From assembly GCA_963730365.1 (NCBI GenBank), contig CAVSRM010000017.1, positions 112,672 to 176,671 on the forward strand: a stretch of 64,000 nt of DNA, read 5' to 3'. A program made the position numbers and the translations under genes. The notes under the pieces are model-generated. The model saw nothing but the letters and a program-made list of their open reading frames with translations, searched no databases and had not been told where the DNA came from. Below are positions 1 to 8,251 of the stretch, piece by piece (positions within the stretch are counted from its first letter, which is position 1; each line of letters starts with the position of its first letter). The stretch is from Fodinibacter sp963730365. Lineage in GTDB: Bacteria > Actinomycetota > Actinomycetes > Actinomycetales > Dermatophilaceae.

Positions 1-70
1 CGCGTCGCCTCCACGGCCCGTCCGCGATGGCGACGCGGGCCCGCGCGAGCGACGGGCGTACCGTCGGTGC

Positions 71-643
71 ATGACCGAGCAACAGCCCTACGACGTCCTC
101 GAACGGCACCCCGGGTTCGAGCTGAGGCACTATCCGCACTCCGTCGTCGCGGAGGTCACCGTGAACGGCTCCTTCGAGAGTGCGGGGAACAAGGCGTTCC
201 GGCTCCTGTTCGGCTACATCACCGGGCAGAACCGGTCGGCGCGCTCCGTGGCCATGACCGCGCCCGTGCTGCAGGAGGCCGCCGAGTCCGAGAAGCTGGC
301 GATGACGGCGCCGGTCGTGCAGCACGAGGACGCCTCGGGAGAGCACGTCATCGCGTTCGTCCTCCCCGCCTCCCTCACCCACGAGACGGCGCCCACGCCG
401 ACCGATCCCCGGGTGCGGCTGCGAGAGGTCCACGAGAGTTTGACCGCTGTATCGCGCTACTCAGGACGCTGGACCGAGTCCTCCTATCGTCGTCACCTGG
501 CCGAGCTCCGGGCGGCCGTCGCAGCGGCGGACCTGGTGGCCGTCGGGCCCCCGCGCTTGGCCAGGTACGACCCTCCCCTGCGGCCCTGGTTCCTGCGCCG
601 CAACGAGGTGCTCCTCGACGTGGAGCGGGCATCCGCGGTGTGA
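71..643 (+). CDS. SOUL family heme-binding protein
   Basis: The 190-aa product matches the SOUL/HBP family along its length. It opens with the typical YDVLERHPGFELRHYP strand, followed by a region repeating the MTAPV motif twice (AMTAPVLQ and AMTAPVVQ, about residues 62-86), which is characteristic of SOUL proteins. The C-terminal part has the usual R-RNEVL ending. Family members bind heme or related hydrophobic ligands in the cytoplasm; the bacterial role is poorly defined. No signal peptide is visible. It is monocistronic, followed by a GC-rich hairpin. No strong ribosome binding site precedes the ATG, so the start is the least certain part. Confidence 0.88.
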   Translation: MTEQQPYDVLERHPGFELRHYPHSVVAEVTVNGSFESAGNKAFRLLFGYITGQNRSARSVAMTAPVLQEAAESEKLAMTAPVVQHEDASGEHVIAFVLPASLTHETAPTPTDPRVRLREVHESLTAVSRYSGRWTESSYRRHLAELRAAVAAADLVAVGPPRLARYDPPLRPWFLRRNEVLLDVERASAV

Positions 644-988
644 CGTCGTCCGTGCACCGACGGCGGGGGGCGGTCACCACCGCCTGACGCCCCCCGAGCG
701 CCGTACCTGACCGGGCCCCGGCAGCCGGCGAGATGTGGCCCGACCGGCCAGGTGACGGCTGGGACGACCGGGGGTCGACTGCCGGATCACACCCGAACAG
801 TGACCCAGGTCCTAGGCGTTGAACGTGCGGGATGCCGACACTGGGGGTGCATCCGGTCGCAGCGCTCGCGTGCGAGCCGGACCCGGCTCCGCGGACGGGG
901 CCGACCCTCGACGCCGGCCCGCCGCTGGGCTGGCGTCCGCTGACCGACGGCGCGGCCTGCGACCACCACCCCGGGGTCAGGAGTCGTC
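644..988. other. Intergenic region without a supported gene
   Basis: Apart from the hairpin at 664-696, this stretch of about 345 bases holds only short frames with no recognisable protein. The last bases carry the ribosome binding site CAGGAG of the following membrane protein gene, so its promoter must lie here, but no clear -35/-10 pair is visible. Confidence 0.4.
664..696 (+). terminator. GC-only hairpin after the SOUL gene
   Basis: CGGGGGGCG (664-672) pairs with CGCCCCCCG (688-696), and the intervening bases can form a short inner helix. It begins 21 bp after the SOUL stop codon. There is no T-run, as is common for actinobacterial terminators. Confidence 0.5.
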
Positions 989-1927
989 GTGTCCGAACAC
1001 AGGGCAGGGTCGGCGAGCGCTACGTCCACACGAAGCGCCCGTGCCGGCAGCGGGGCCCAGAGCATGCCGGTAGCGAGAGCTGACCGTTCCACCGAGGTTG
1101 CCGGCGGGGTGTTGTCCTGCGTTCTCGGCCTGCTGCTCGTGGTGGCCGGTGTCCTGGGGCCGGTGGGAACGGGAGTCATCCGGTTCCACATGTCCGATGA
1201 CGCCCTCGTCCAGTACGTGGGGGGCGAGCTCGTCACCCTCTCCCTGGCACTCGTGCTCCTGGTGTGCGCCCCCTTCTGGCTCTCGGGCCGACGGTGGGCT
1301 CCAGCGCTCACGGCCGGAGCCTCCGCGTACGTCATCTACACGTTCGTCACCGTCGTCATGGGCCAGGAGTACGGGAGCTACCCCGGGAACGCAGAGTCGG
1401 CCTTCCTCCTGTACAGCGCGATCACGGCGTGCGCGGTGCTCCTCCTTCTCGCCTCCGCCCGGATGTCGTCGGCCTCGGGCCCGTTGCCCGATCCACCCCA
1501 CCGGGCAGCCGAGGTGCTCCTGGTCGGCGCCGGGGTCTTGTTCGCCCTCGTGTGGCTCGCACAGCTGGCCGGCTTCTACCGGAGCGGGCCGAGCGATGAG
1601 TACACGACGGCCACCGCGCTGTTCTGGGTCATCAAGTACCTGGACCTCGGGATCGTCATCCCCCTCCTCGTCGTCACCGGCCTGGCACAGAGGCACCCCA
1701 CCCGGGCCACGGACTCCGCTGCGTTGACTGCCCTGGGGTTCATGACGTGGCTGCTGGCGGCCATCGTCCTGATGGCGGCCGAGATGGTCCGTCAGAACTC
1801 GGCCGGAGCCAGCTGGGTCATCGTGCTGGTCTTCGCCGTCCTGCTCGTGCCCACCGCGGTGGTGTGGCTGCGGTGGATGGCGCAGGTGCGCCCCCGGCAG
1901 GACTCGAACCTGCGACCTAGAGATTAG
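989..1927 (+). CDS. Uncharacterised polytopic membrane protein
   Basis: A 312-aa protein with about eight hydrophobic segments, beginning near residue 38 after a polar Ser/Ala/Arg-rich N-terminus. I do not recognise a family. The GTG start is chosen because CAGGAG lies 6 nt upstream; an internal ATG at 1064 would drop the polar leader without losing a membrane segment. The 3' end is odd: the frame runs into the opposite-strand tRNA-Arg, so the last dozen residues (ending RQDSNLRPRD) are an antisense reading of the tRNA. That tail is unlikely to be functionally constrained. Confidence 0.7.
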   Translation: MSEHRAGSASATSTRSARAGSGAQSMPVARADRSTEVAGGVLSCVLGLLLVVAGVLGPVGTGVIRFHMSDDALVQYVGGELVTLSLALVLLVCAPFWLSGRRWAPALTAGASAYVIYTFVTVVMGQEYGSYPGNAESAFLLYSAITACAVLLLLASARMSSASGPLPDPPHRAAEVLLVGAGVLFALVWLAQLAGFYRSGPSDEYTTATALFWVIKYLDLGIVIPLLVVTGLAQRHPTRATDSAALTALGFMTWLLAAIVLMAAEMVRQNSAGASWVIVLVFAVLLVPTAVVWLRWMAQVRPRQDSNLRPRD

Positions 1928-1962
1928 AAGGCTCTTGCTCTGTCCAGCTGAGCTACGGGGGC
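1889..1962 (-). tRNA. tRNA-Arg (anticodon TCT)
   Basis: The minus strand gives a full cloverleaf: acceptor GCCCCCG/CGGGGGC, D arm GCTC/GAGC, anticodon loop CTTCTAA with anticodon TCT, and a T arm with the GGTTCGAGTCC signature. Discriminator G; CCA is not encoded. It lies downstream of the M20 amidohydrolase gene on the same strand and overlaps the 3' end of the membrane protein gene on the other strand. Confidence 0.95.
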
Positions 1963-1985
1963 CCGACGTCGGAGACGTCGGGCCC
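1959..1985. repeat. Perfect 12-bp inverted repeat abutting the tRNA-Arg 5' end
   Basis: GGGCCCGACGTC (1959-1970), loop GGA, then GACGTCGGGCCC (1974-1985). The left arm includes the first four bases of tRNA-Arg. On the minus strand the hairpin would form in the leader just ahead of the mature tRNA, or act as the terminator of the amidohydrolase transcript entering the tRNA. Confidence 0.75.
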
Positions 1986-2098
1986 AAGTGTAGGTGGGCG
2001 AGGGGCAGCGAACGCAGGGCCCGGACCCCCACTCGGGGGTGGCGCGCCGGCCCCGGTCTGCTCGCGGCGATGGTGACGCGGCGACTCCGATCCCGTGA

Positions 2099-3325
2099 TC
2101 AGGACGGTGCGAGCTCGCGGCTGCGGCGCAGGGCCAGCTCGGCCAGGGCGGCGGCGACGTCGGGCAGCACCGAGTCGTCGAACGTCGCGCGGGGCGAGTG
2201 GTTGTCCTCGGCCACCCGGTGGTCCTCGTGGGCGCACGCGCTGATGTTGAGGTACGCACCGGGCACCTGCTCGAGCACGAACGACATGTCCTCGGAGCCC
2301 GCTTCCGGAAACGGCATGTCGGCCCAGCAGCCAGCGCCGAAGAGGTCGACGACCACGGCACGCGCGAACGCGAACTCGTCGGGGTCGTTGACGGTCACCG
2401 GGTAGCCGTGCCCGATCGAGACCTCCACCGAGAGCCCGTGCGCCGCAGCCACCCCCTCGCACACCCGGGTCACGACCTCGTGCGCGAGCGCCCGACTCTC
2501 GGCCGAGAAGGTGCGCACCGTCGCCTCGATGACCGCGTCGTCCGGGATGATGTTGTCCTTGGTGCCGGCGGCGATCCTGCCGCAGGTGACCACGACCGGG
2601 TCGAAGATGTCGAAGCGCCGGGTGACCGCGCTCTGGAGGGCGAGCACGATCTCGCACGCCACGGGGACCGGGTCCTTCGTCCGGTGCGGCGCCGACCCGT
2701 GACCACCGGTGCCGAGCACCCGGACGAGCACCTCGTCGGCGGCGGCCATGAGGGGCCCGGGGCGGCCGAACCAGACGCCCCTCGGCTGGTCGGCCGAGTA
2801 CACGTGCACGGCATACGCCGCGTCGACCCGACGGCCGGCCGCCTCGAGGAGGCCCTCGCGGATCATCGGCTCGGCACCCCCGGGGCCCTCCTCCGCGGGC
2901 TGGAACATGAGCACGACGTCGCCGACCAGTTCGGCGCGCACCGCGTCCAGCACCCGAGCGGCCCCCACGAGTCCGGCGACGTGCAGGTCGTGTCCGCAGG
3001 CGTGCATGAGTCCGGGCCGCTGGGAGGCGTAGTCGACGTCGACCTCCTCCGTCACCGGGAGCGCGTCCATGTCCCCCCTCAGCAGGATGACGGGACGCTC
3101 CCCGTCGTGGGGCGCGCCACCACGCAGCACTGCCACGACGGAGCTCAGCGAGGACCCGGTTCGCACCTCGAGGTCGATGCCTGCGAGGGCCTCGAGCACA
3201 CTGGCCTGGGTGTCCGGGAGGTCGAGCCCCAGCTCCGGCGCGCGGTGCAGCCGGCGACGGAGCTCGATGAGCTCCGGACCAATCCGTCGAGCGATGGCCA
3301 TGGTCTCGGTGATCGTGTCGGGCAC
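2099..3325 (-). CDS. M20 family amidohydrolase (N-acyl-amino acid / hippurate hydrolase type)
   Basis: A 408-aa cytoplasmic metallohydrolase of the M20D group, which cleaves amide bonds of N-acylated amino acids or similar substrates. Visible motifs are the LRRRLHRAPELG start, LLRGDMDALPVTEE (metal-ligand Asp), HACGHDLHVAGL (metal-ligand Cys/His) and FQPAEEGPGGA (catalytic and ligand Glu), followed by a dimerisation lid and a C-terminal DMSFVLEQVPGAYLNI segment. I start at GTG 3325 because AGGAC lies 10 nt upstream; the frame is open to another GTG at 3379 that lacks a binding site. The exact substrate cannot be read from sequence. Confidence 0.9.
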   Translation of the reverse strand: MPDTITETMAIARRIGPELIELRRRLHRAPELGLDLPDTQASVLEALAGIDLEVRTGSSLSSVVAVLRGGAPHDGERPVILLRGDMDALPVTEEVDVDYASQRPGLMHACGHDLHVAGLVGAARVLDAVRAELVGDVVLMFQPAEEGPGGAEPMIREGLLEAAGRRVDAAYAVHVYSADQPRGVWFGRPGPLMAAADEVLVRVLGTGGHGSAPHRTKDPVPVACEIVLALQSAVTRRFDIFDPVVVTCGRIAAGTKDNIIPDDAVIEATVRTFSAESRALAHEVVTRVCEGVAAAHGLSVEVSIGHGYPVTVNDPDEFAFARAVVVDLFGAGCWADMPFPEAGSEDMSFVLEQVPGAYLNISACAHEDHRVAEDNHSPRATFDDSVLPDVAAALAELALRRSRELAPS

Positions 3326-3420
3326 GGCTGCTTCGGTCCTGTCTGTGGGGCGGTTCGGTCGGAGGGTCGGATACGGCACGCGGGAGGGGGCAGTGGGGGC
3401 CCAGCGGTCTGGGCTCGCTC

Positions 3421-4584
3421 TCAGTAGACCGGCATCCCGACGAACTCGGCTCGGCGGCTGGCGAGCGCGGCGAGCAGCGCCTGTTCCTGGGCCGGTGCAC
3501 CGACGTGATCGGCACCGTGCTCGGTCCGCCGGCGCAGCAGGGCGAGCTCGCTCGCGGTGTCCTGGAACGCGCGCATGGCGGCCAGTCCCCGGGCCCCCGC
3601 GTTGGCCCGTGCCCAGGCCCGCGCCTCCCGACGCCTGGGCATCGACGCGAGCATCTCCACCTCGCCGGCGGAGAGCCAGCCGGCATCGGCGTAGACCCGC
3701 AGGTACCTGGCGATCAGCCTGCCCTCACGACGCCTGGCCCAGATGACGAACGCGACGAAGGCCACGAAGATCGGAACCTCGATGAGGAGGTACACCGTCA
3801 CCAGGCCCCTGCCACTGGTCACCGCGGCGAGGTTCCACAGCGAGTGCGCCAGCACGGCGAGCAGGAACCCGACGACCGGGGCGATGATGCGGGGCGCCCA
3901 CGACCTGCTGGTCGCGGCCACGCCGATGCCCACTCCCGTGAGGATGGTGAACATGGGGTGGGCGAAGGGGGACATGACGCAGCGGGCGACGAAGGTCCCG
4001 GTGAGGGCGCTCCCACCGCCCTCGGTGTAGGCCTGTGCGAGGTACTGGATGTTCTCGGTGAAGGCGAACCCCGCCGCGCACACCCCGGCGTAGACCATGC
4101 CGTCGGTGACCCCGTCGAACTCGTGGCGCAGCAGCAACCACACGACCAGCACGAGCAGCCCCTTGACGGCCTCCTCCACCACCGGTGCCACGAAGATCGC
4201 GGTCGTGGCGAGCGCGGACTCGGGATCGCTCGCCTCCCGGAGCACGATGATCGCGCCGGTGTTGAAGACCGCGGCGAGGACGGCCGCCACGAGGGCCCCC
4301 CAGAGGAACGCCGTGACAAGGTAGCGGGTCGGCTCGGACTCGAACCGGTCGAGCCACAGGAAGGTGGGGATGACGATCCCGAGAGGGAGGACGGCCACCG
4401 CCAGAGCCAACAGCGCGGTCAACACCCCGAAGGTGGCCCCGAAGTAGGCCGCCACGAACAGTGCCGCGAGCAGGAACCCGCTCACCGCCACACCGGTGAG
4501 GATCCAGCCGCGAAGAGCTGACCGACTGGTCGGGTCCGAGCGGACCGGCGCCTCCACCGCTCGCGTCCCAAGGCCCCCCGTCAT
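3421..4584 (-). CDS. PrsW family intramembrane metalloprotease
   Basis: A 387-aa polytopic membrane protein. PrsW-family proteases cut membrane substrates such as anti-sigma factors. Expected motifs are present: VVEEAVKG (Glu137-Glu138), FAFTENIQY (Glu177), FAHPMF (His209) and a later LAHSLWN His, together a plausible metal site. Eight or so membrane helices occupy residues 25-305, followed by a cytoplasmic Arg-rich helical tail of about 85 residues. The start is ATG 4584, giving a short divergent promoter region with orn; the open frame extends far upstream across orn but that part is not coding. Substrate unknown. Confidence 0.88.
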   Translation of the reverse strand: MTGGLGTRAVEAPVRSDPTSRSALRGWILTGVAVSGFLLAALFVAAYFGATFGVLTALLALAVAVLPLGIVIPTFLWLDRFESEPTRYLVTAFLWGALVAAVLAAVFNTGAIIVLREASDPESALATTAIFVAPVVEEAVKGLLVLVVWLLLRHEFDGVTDGMVYAGVCAAGFAFTENIQYLAQAYTEGGGSALTGTFVARCVMSPFAHPMFTILTGVGIGVAATSRSWAPRIIAPVVGFLLAVLAHSLWNLAAVTSGRGLVTVYLLIEVPIFVAFVAFVIWARRREGRLIARYLRVYADAGWLSAGEVEMLASMPRRREARAWARANAGARGLAAMRAFQDTASELALLRRRTEHGADHVGAPAQEQALLAALASRRAEFVGMPVY

Positions 4585-4644
4585 GCCTGGTGACCATAGT
4601 GCAGGCGTGGAGGAGCCACCGGGTGTCGGTGCCACGCGCCTAGC

Positions 4645-5337
4645 ATGGCCGACATGGCACCTCCCACTGACCGAGCCCTGACCGACCGCATCGTCTGGAT
4701 CGACTGCGAGATGACCGGGCTGTCGCTGGCCGATGACGCACTCATCGAGGTCGCGGCGCTCGTCACGGACTTCGACCTGACCGTGCTCGGTGACGGGGTC
4801 GACGTGGTCGTGCGTCCTCCCGAGGCGGCGCTGGCCCAGATGGGCGACTTCGTCCGGGACATGCACACCAGCTCGGGGCTGCTCGACGAGCTCGCAGCCG
4901 GCACGACGCTGCAGGAGGCGCAGGGCCGGGTGCTCGACTACGTGCGCGAGTGGGTCCCCGAGGGTGGCAAGGCTCCCCTCGGCGGAAACACCGTGGCCAC
5001 CGATCGTGCCTTCCTCGCCCGGGACATGCCCGAGCTCGAGTCGCACCTGCACTACCGGATCATCGACGTGTCCTCGATCAAGGAGCTGTCCCGCCGCTGG
5101 TTCCCGCGCACCTACTACGCGGCGCCCGCCAAGGCCGGCGGGCACCGGGCGCTCGCCGACATCCGTGAGTCCATCGCGGAGCTCCGCTACTACCGCGAGG
5201 CCGTCTTCGTCGAGCCGCCCGGACCGTCGACCGACACGGCGCGCAGGCTCGCCGCCCACCACGTCGTCAAGCATCCGGGCCAGTCGGGCCCGGACTCCGG
5301 CTCCGAGCCGGACGTGGTCGGGACCACCCCCGAGTAG
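4645..5337 (+). CDS. orn: Oligoribonuclease
   Basis: A 230-aa DEDDh 3'-5' exoribonuclease that degrades di- to short oligoribonucleotides, including pGpG. Motif I WIDCEMTG carries Asp20 and Glu22; GGNTVATDRAFL carries the central Asp; AGGHRALADIRESI carries the His and last Asp. The last 40 residues form a polar extension beyond the usual family length of about 180-200. An alternative ATG lies at 4654; neither has a good ribosome binding site, so the start is uncertain by three codons. Divergent from the PrsW gene; followed by a strong hairpin before tRNA-His. Confidence 0.95.
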   Translation: MADMAPPTDRALTDRIVWIDCEMTGLSLADDALIEVAALVTDFDLTVLGDGVDVVVRPPEAALAQMGDFVRDMHTSSGLLDELAAGTTLQEAQGRVLDYVREWVPEGGKAPLGGNTVATDRAFLARDMPELESHLHYRIIDVSSIKELSRRWFPRTYYAAPAKAGGHRALADIRESIAELRYYREAVFVEPPGPSTDTARRLAAHHVVKHPGQSGPDSGSEPDVVGTTPE

Positions 5338-5356
5338 CAGGTAGCATGGTCGCGCT

Positions 5357-5391
5357 GCGGACGCAGGGCACCACCGGTGTGGTGCGTCCGC
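5357..5391 (+). terminator. Hairpin between orn and tRNA-His
   Basis: GCGGACGCA (5357-5365) pairs with TGCGTCCGC (5383-5391), with an inner CCAC/GTGG helix. It starts 19 bp after the orn stop and ends 4 bp before tRNA-His. No T-run. Confidence 0.6.
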
Positions 5392-5395
5392 CGTG

Positions 5396-5471
5396 GTGGG
5401 TATAGCTCAGCTGGTAGAGCATCGCGTTGTGGTCGCGAGGGCCGCGGGTTCAAGTCCCGTTACTCACCCCA
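5396..5471 (+). tRNA. tRNA-His (anticodon GTG)
   Basis: Acceptor GTGGGTA pairs with TACTCAC, the anticodon loop reads TTGTGGT with GTG, and CCA is encoded at 5469-5471. The discriminator is C and the base at 5395 is G, consistent with the extra G-1 specific to tRNA-His. Confidence 0.96.
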
Positions 5472-5581
5472 GGTTGGTCCGGGCCCCCGATCCGCTGTCC
5501 TGCGGTCGGGGGTCCGGTCGTCTCCGGCCCCTTGGGGAGCCCCCTGCGCGGCCGGCGCGGGTCCTTGCGAGAATTGGGCCC

Positions 5582-6226
5582 ATGCCGTCCCGCCAGCTGT
5601 CCGTGGCCGTCGCCGTCGTCGTGGTGGCCGCCTTCCTCTTCGTGGCGATCGCTCCGGCGTTCGCCACCCCCGCCGTCCCCGCCGCGCTCCCCCTGCACGC
5701 GAGCCTCGTGGGGTCGACCCCGGCCGACGGCGACTCGGTGGAGACCGCCACCGAGGTGGTGCTGAGCTTCAACGAGGAGGTCAACGCCGACTTCGTCCAG
5801 GTCGTCGTGGACGGGCCGGATGGCGCCGAAGCCGACGGTGACCCCGTGGTCGACGGGCGCGACGTCACCCAGGCCCTCTCCGCGGGCCTGCCGGCGGGCG
5901 CCCACACCGTGACCTACCGCGTGGTCAGCACGGACGGCCACCCGGTGGCGGGCTCCATCGAGTTCACGACCACGGCCGCACCCGCCACCTCGCCGTCGAC
6001 GTCTCCTTCCCAGAGCGCGTCGCCGACGGCGGCCCCCTCCGCCAGTCCCGCCAGCACGCCGACACCGAGCGCCGTCGCCAGTCCCGACGTCGAGCCCACA
6101 TCGGAGTCGGGACCGTCGAACACCGTGTGGATCGCCCTCGGCATCGTGGCGGTGGCCCTGGTCGCGACGTTCATCGGCCTTGCCGTTCGAGGCGACCGAC
6201 GCTCGTCCGATGACCCCACCGCGTAG
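5582..6226 (+). CDS. CopC-domain exported, membrane-anchored protein
   Basis: A 214-aa protein with a signal peptide (hydrophobic residues 7-27, cleavage near AFATPA), a CopC-type immunoglobulin-like domain at about residues 38-125 (typical HASLVGSTPADGD opening and DGHPVAGSIEF ending), a Ser/Pro/Thr-rich linker of about 45 residues, and a C-terminal membrane helix near 180-202. CopC domains bind copper outside the membrane; the domain's first residue after cleavage would be near the His of LHAS, a known copper ligand position. No CopD partner is adjacent. The open frame extends upstream through tRNA-His, but ATG 5582 is the sensible start. Confidence 0.85.
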   Translation: MPSRQLSVAVAVVVVAAFLFVAIAPAFATPAVPAALPLHASLVGSTPADGDSVETATEVVLSFNEEVNADFVQVVVDGPDGAEADGDPVVDGRDVTQALSAGLPAGAHTVTYRVVSTDGHPVAGSIEFTTTAAPATSPSTSPSQSASPTAAPSASPASTPTPSAVASPDVEPTSESGPSNTVWIALGIVAVALVATFIGLAVRGDRRSSDDPTA

Positions 6227-6271
6227 TCGATTTCTCAGCCGCTGCGGGGTGCTGATAATGTCTGCGATCGC

Positions 6272-6347
<76 letters not shown>

Positions 6348-6355
6348 TGATCGGC

Positions 6356-6390
6356 GAGCGGCGTCCTCCAAGGGGACGCCGCTCGTGTTT
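6356..6390 (+). terminator. Terminator after tRNA-Lys
   Basis: GAGCGGCGTCC (6356-6366) pairs perfectly with GGACGCCGCTC (6374-6384) and is followed by GTGTTT. It starts 8 bp after the tRNA. Confidence 0.8.
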
Positions 6391-6442
6391 CCACCCTCCG
6401 GCGCACGTGCCCCGCGACGCGGATGCTGCCCGAGCCCGAGCT

Positions 6443-6534
6443 CGGCGGACCCAGCGTTCAGAACCGGTCTCGGTGGACCCAGCGCCCGGACCCGGCCTCG
6501 ATGGCCCCGGCGTTCAGGCTCGGTGGACCCGGCG
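6443..6534. repeat. Degenerate tandem repeat, about 28-bp unit
   Basis: Three and a half imperfect units starting CGGNGGACCC lie at 6443-6470, 6471-6498, 6499-6520 (shortened) and 6521-6534. The array overlaps the last codons and stop of the minus-strand DUF3618 gene. Confidence 0.5.
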
Positions 6535-6834
6535 GTAGATCACCAGTCCGCCGATGACGACGACGGTGATGACGACGGCAGCCACCCGTTCGACGCGCAG
6601 CTCGCCCTGAGGGGTCGTCGCCACGTCCGCGAAGCGGGCCTTCGCCGCCTCGGTCTGACGCTGGAAGATCGCCTTGGGGGTGGCCTTGCGGGTCAGCTCG
6701 TCGATCGTCGCGGCGAGTCGCTCACGTCGTGCGGCGACCTCGGCCTCGAGTGCGGCGATGGACGTGGGGGCTGCCGCCTTCTCGACGGCTCCGGTGGTAC
6801 TGGGCTGCCCGGGAGGGGTCTTGGCTTCGGTCAT
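6514..6834 (-). CDS. DUF3618 domain membrane-anchored protein
   Basis: A 106-aa protein with a helical segment (IAALEAEVAARRERLAATID, about residues 25-45) of the DUF3618 type, a basic middle region (TRKATPKAIFQ) and one C-terminal membrane helix near residues 84-100. Such proteins are widespread in actinobacteria; function unknown. ATG 6834 is supported by GAGGA 5 nt upstream. It starts 7 bp after bcp on the same strand, suggesting co-transcription. Its 3' end overlaps the degenerate tandem repeat. Confidence 0.8.
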   Translation of the reverse strand: MTEAKTPPGQPSTTGAVEKAAAPTSIAALEAEVAARRERLAATIDELTRKATPKAIFQRQTEAAKARFADVATTPQGELRVERVAAVVITVVVIGGLVIYRRVHRA

Positions 6835-6841
6835 GAGGTCC

Positions 6842-7312
6842 TCACTCGAGTCCGAGGTCGCGGCGGAGCTTGGCGACGTGACCTGTCGCCTTGACGTTGT
6901 ACCAGGCGTGGGTGACCACGCCGTGTTCGTCGAGCACGACCGTGCTGCGGATGACGCCCTGCACGACCTTGCCGTAGAGCTTCTTCTCACCGAACGCGCC
7001 CCAGGCCGTCATGACGTCCCGGTCGGCATCGGAGAGGAGGGTGATGGTCAGCCCCTCCTTCTCGCGGAAGCGCGCGAGCTTCTCCGGCTTGTCGGGCGAG
7101 ACCCCCAGCACCGTGTAGCCATCGGCCGCCAGAGAGTCGAGGGACTCGCTGAAGTCACAGGCCTGCTTCGTGCAGCCGGGGGTCATGGCCGCCGGGTAGA
7201 AGTAGACGATGACCTTCCGCCCCCGCAGGGATGCGAGCCCGACCTCAGTGCCCGTGTCATCGGGCAAGGTGAAGTCAGGGGCGGTGTCGCCAGGGCTGAG
7301 CCGGTCGCCCAC
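6842..7312 (-). CDS. bcp: Thioredoxin-dependent thiol peroxidase (BCP-type peroxiredoxin)
   Basis: A 156-aa cytosolic peroxiredoxin reducing H2O2 and organic hydroperoxides. The active-site segment YPAAMTPGCTKQACDF has peroxidatic Cys47 and the resolving Cys52 five residues later, as in atypical 2-Cys BCP enzymes; APDFTLPD and GVSPDKPEKLARF are also typical. GTG 7312 is chosen because GAGGAG lies 8 nt upstream and the length then fits the family; the open frame continues upstream through tRNA-Leu. Co-directional with DUF3618 downstream. Confidence 0.95.
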   Translation of the reverse strand: MGDRLSPGDTAPDFTLPDDTGTEVGLASLRGRKVIVYFYPAAMTPGCTKQACDFSESLDSLAADGYTVLGVSPDKPEKLARFREKEGLTITLLSDADRDVMTAWGAFGEKKLYGKVVQGVIRSTVVLDEHGVVTHAWYNVKATGHVAKLRRDLGLE

Positions 7313-7491
7313 GTCAGCGTCTCCTCGGTGAAGTCGTCGTTGGTTCACCCAACCTACCCGAGGGTGGTGGGGCCCCGCCGCAGAGCGCGCGGAGCAGACG
7401 CAGGTCTTCGTCCGGTCGGGAACGGGAGGCGCCGATCGCGCCGTCACGGGACGGAGTAGGCGCCCTGCCGACCATCGCCCACGGCGGCCGG

Positions 7492-7573
7492 TGCGCAAGG
7501 CGGGACTCGAACCCGCACACCCGAAGGCACCAGGACCTAAACCTGGCGCGTCTGCCAGTTCCGCCACTTGCGC
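7492..7573 (-). tRNA. tRNA-Leu (anticodon TAG)
   Basis: On the minus strand, acceptor GCGCAAG pairs with CTTGCGC; the anticodon stem-loop is CCAGG-TTTAGGT-CCTGG giving TAG; a long variable arm (TGCCTTCGGGTGT region) marks a class II tRNA. CCA is not encoded. It lies 39 bp downstream of rdgB. Confidence 0.96.
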
Positions 7574-7612
7574 GCGGAAGACATCGTATGCCGTGGTCGA
7601 GGCGCCCGGCGC

Positions 7613-8251
7613 TCAGCCCTGCAGCAGCGAACGCAGCACCGGCTCGAGTGCCCGGAAGGCGTTACCCCGGTGCGAGATCGCGTTCTTCTCGTCGTCCGTG
7701 TGCTCGGCGAGGGTGCGGTCCTCGCCAGTCGGGACGAAGATCGGGTCGTAGCCGAACCCGTTGCTGCCGCGCGGCTGCCGCACCAGGGACCCCTCGACCC
7801 TGCCCTCCACCCCTTCGGTGCGCCCGTCCGGCATCGCGACGACCGCGGCGCAGACGAAGGCCGCACCGCGGTGCGCGTCTGGCACGTCGCCGACCTGCTC
7901 GAGCAGGAGCTCGAGGTTCGCACGGTCGCGCTCGGGGCGACCCGCCTCCGCCCCGGCCATGGAGCCGGACCAGCGGGCGGAGAACACTCCCGGCGAGCCG
8001 CCCAGGACGTCGACGGCGAGGCCGGAGTCGTCGGCCACGGCGGGCAGGCCGGTGGCCTCGGCGAGCGCGACGGCCTTGAGCCGGGCGTTGCCGAGGAACG
8101 TCACCTCGGTCTCGGCGACGTCGGGAGCACCGGCCACGTCGCCGGCACCCACGACCTGCAGGTCGAGCTCGGTGACGAGGCCGCCGAGGATCTGCCGCAG
8201 CTCGAGCACCTTGTGCTCGTTGCGCGTCGCGAGCACGAGCGTGCCGCTCAC
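7613..8251 (-). CDS. rdgB: RdgB/HAM1 family non-canonical purine NTP pyrophosphatase
   Basis: A 212-aa enzyme hydrolysing dITP, XTP and ITP to monophosphates, keeping them out of DNA and RNA. It shows LVLATRNEHKVLEL at the N-terminus, the catalytic GLPAVADDSGLAVDVLGGSPGVFSARW segment, GSNGFGYDPIFVP and SHRGNAF near the end. GTG 8251 overlaps the rph stop (GTGA), which fixes the start and indicates translational coupling with rph. Followed by tRNA-Leu. Confidence 0.95.
   Translation of the reverse strand: MSGTLVLATRNEHKVLELRQILGGLVTELDLQVVGAGDVAGAPDVAETEVTFLGNARLKAVALAEATGLPAVADDSGLAVDVLGGSPGVFSARWSGSMAGAEAGRPERDRANLELLLEQVGDVPDAHRGAAFVCAAVVAMPDGRTEGVEGRVEGSLVRQPRGSNGFGYDPIFVPTGEDRTLAEHTDDEKNAISHRGNAFRALEPVLRSLLQG

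Noticed and set aside
4585..5274. N-terminal extension of the PrsW protease across orn
   Set aside because: The extension is antisense to orn and lacks any family similarity; ATG 4584 gives the family length.
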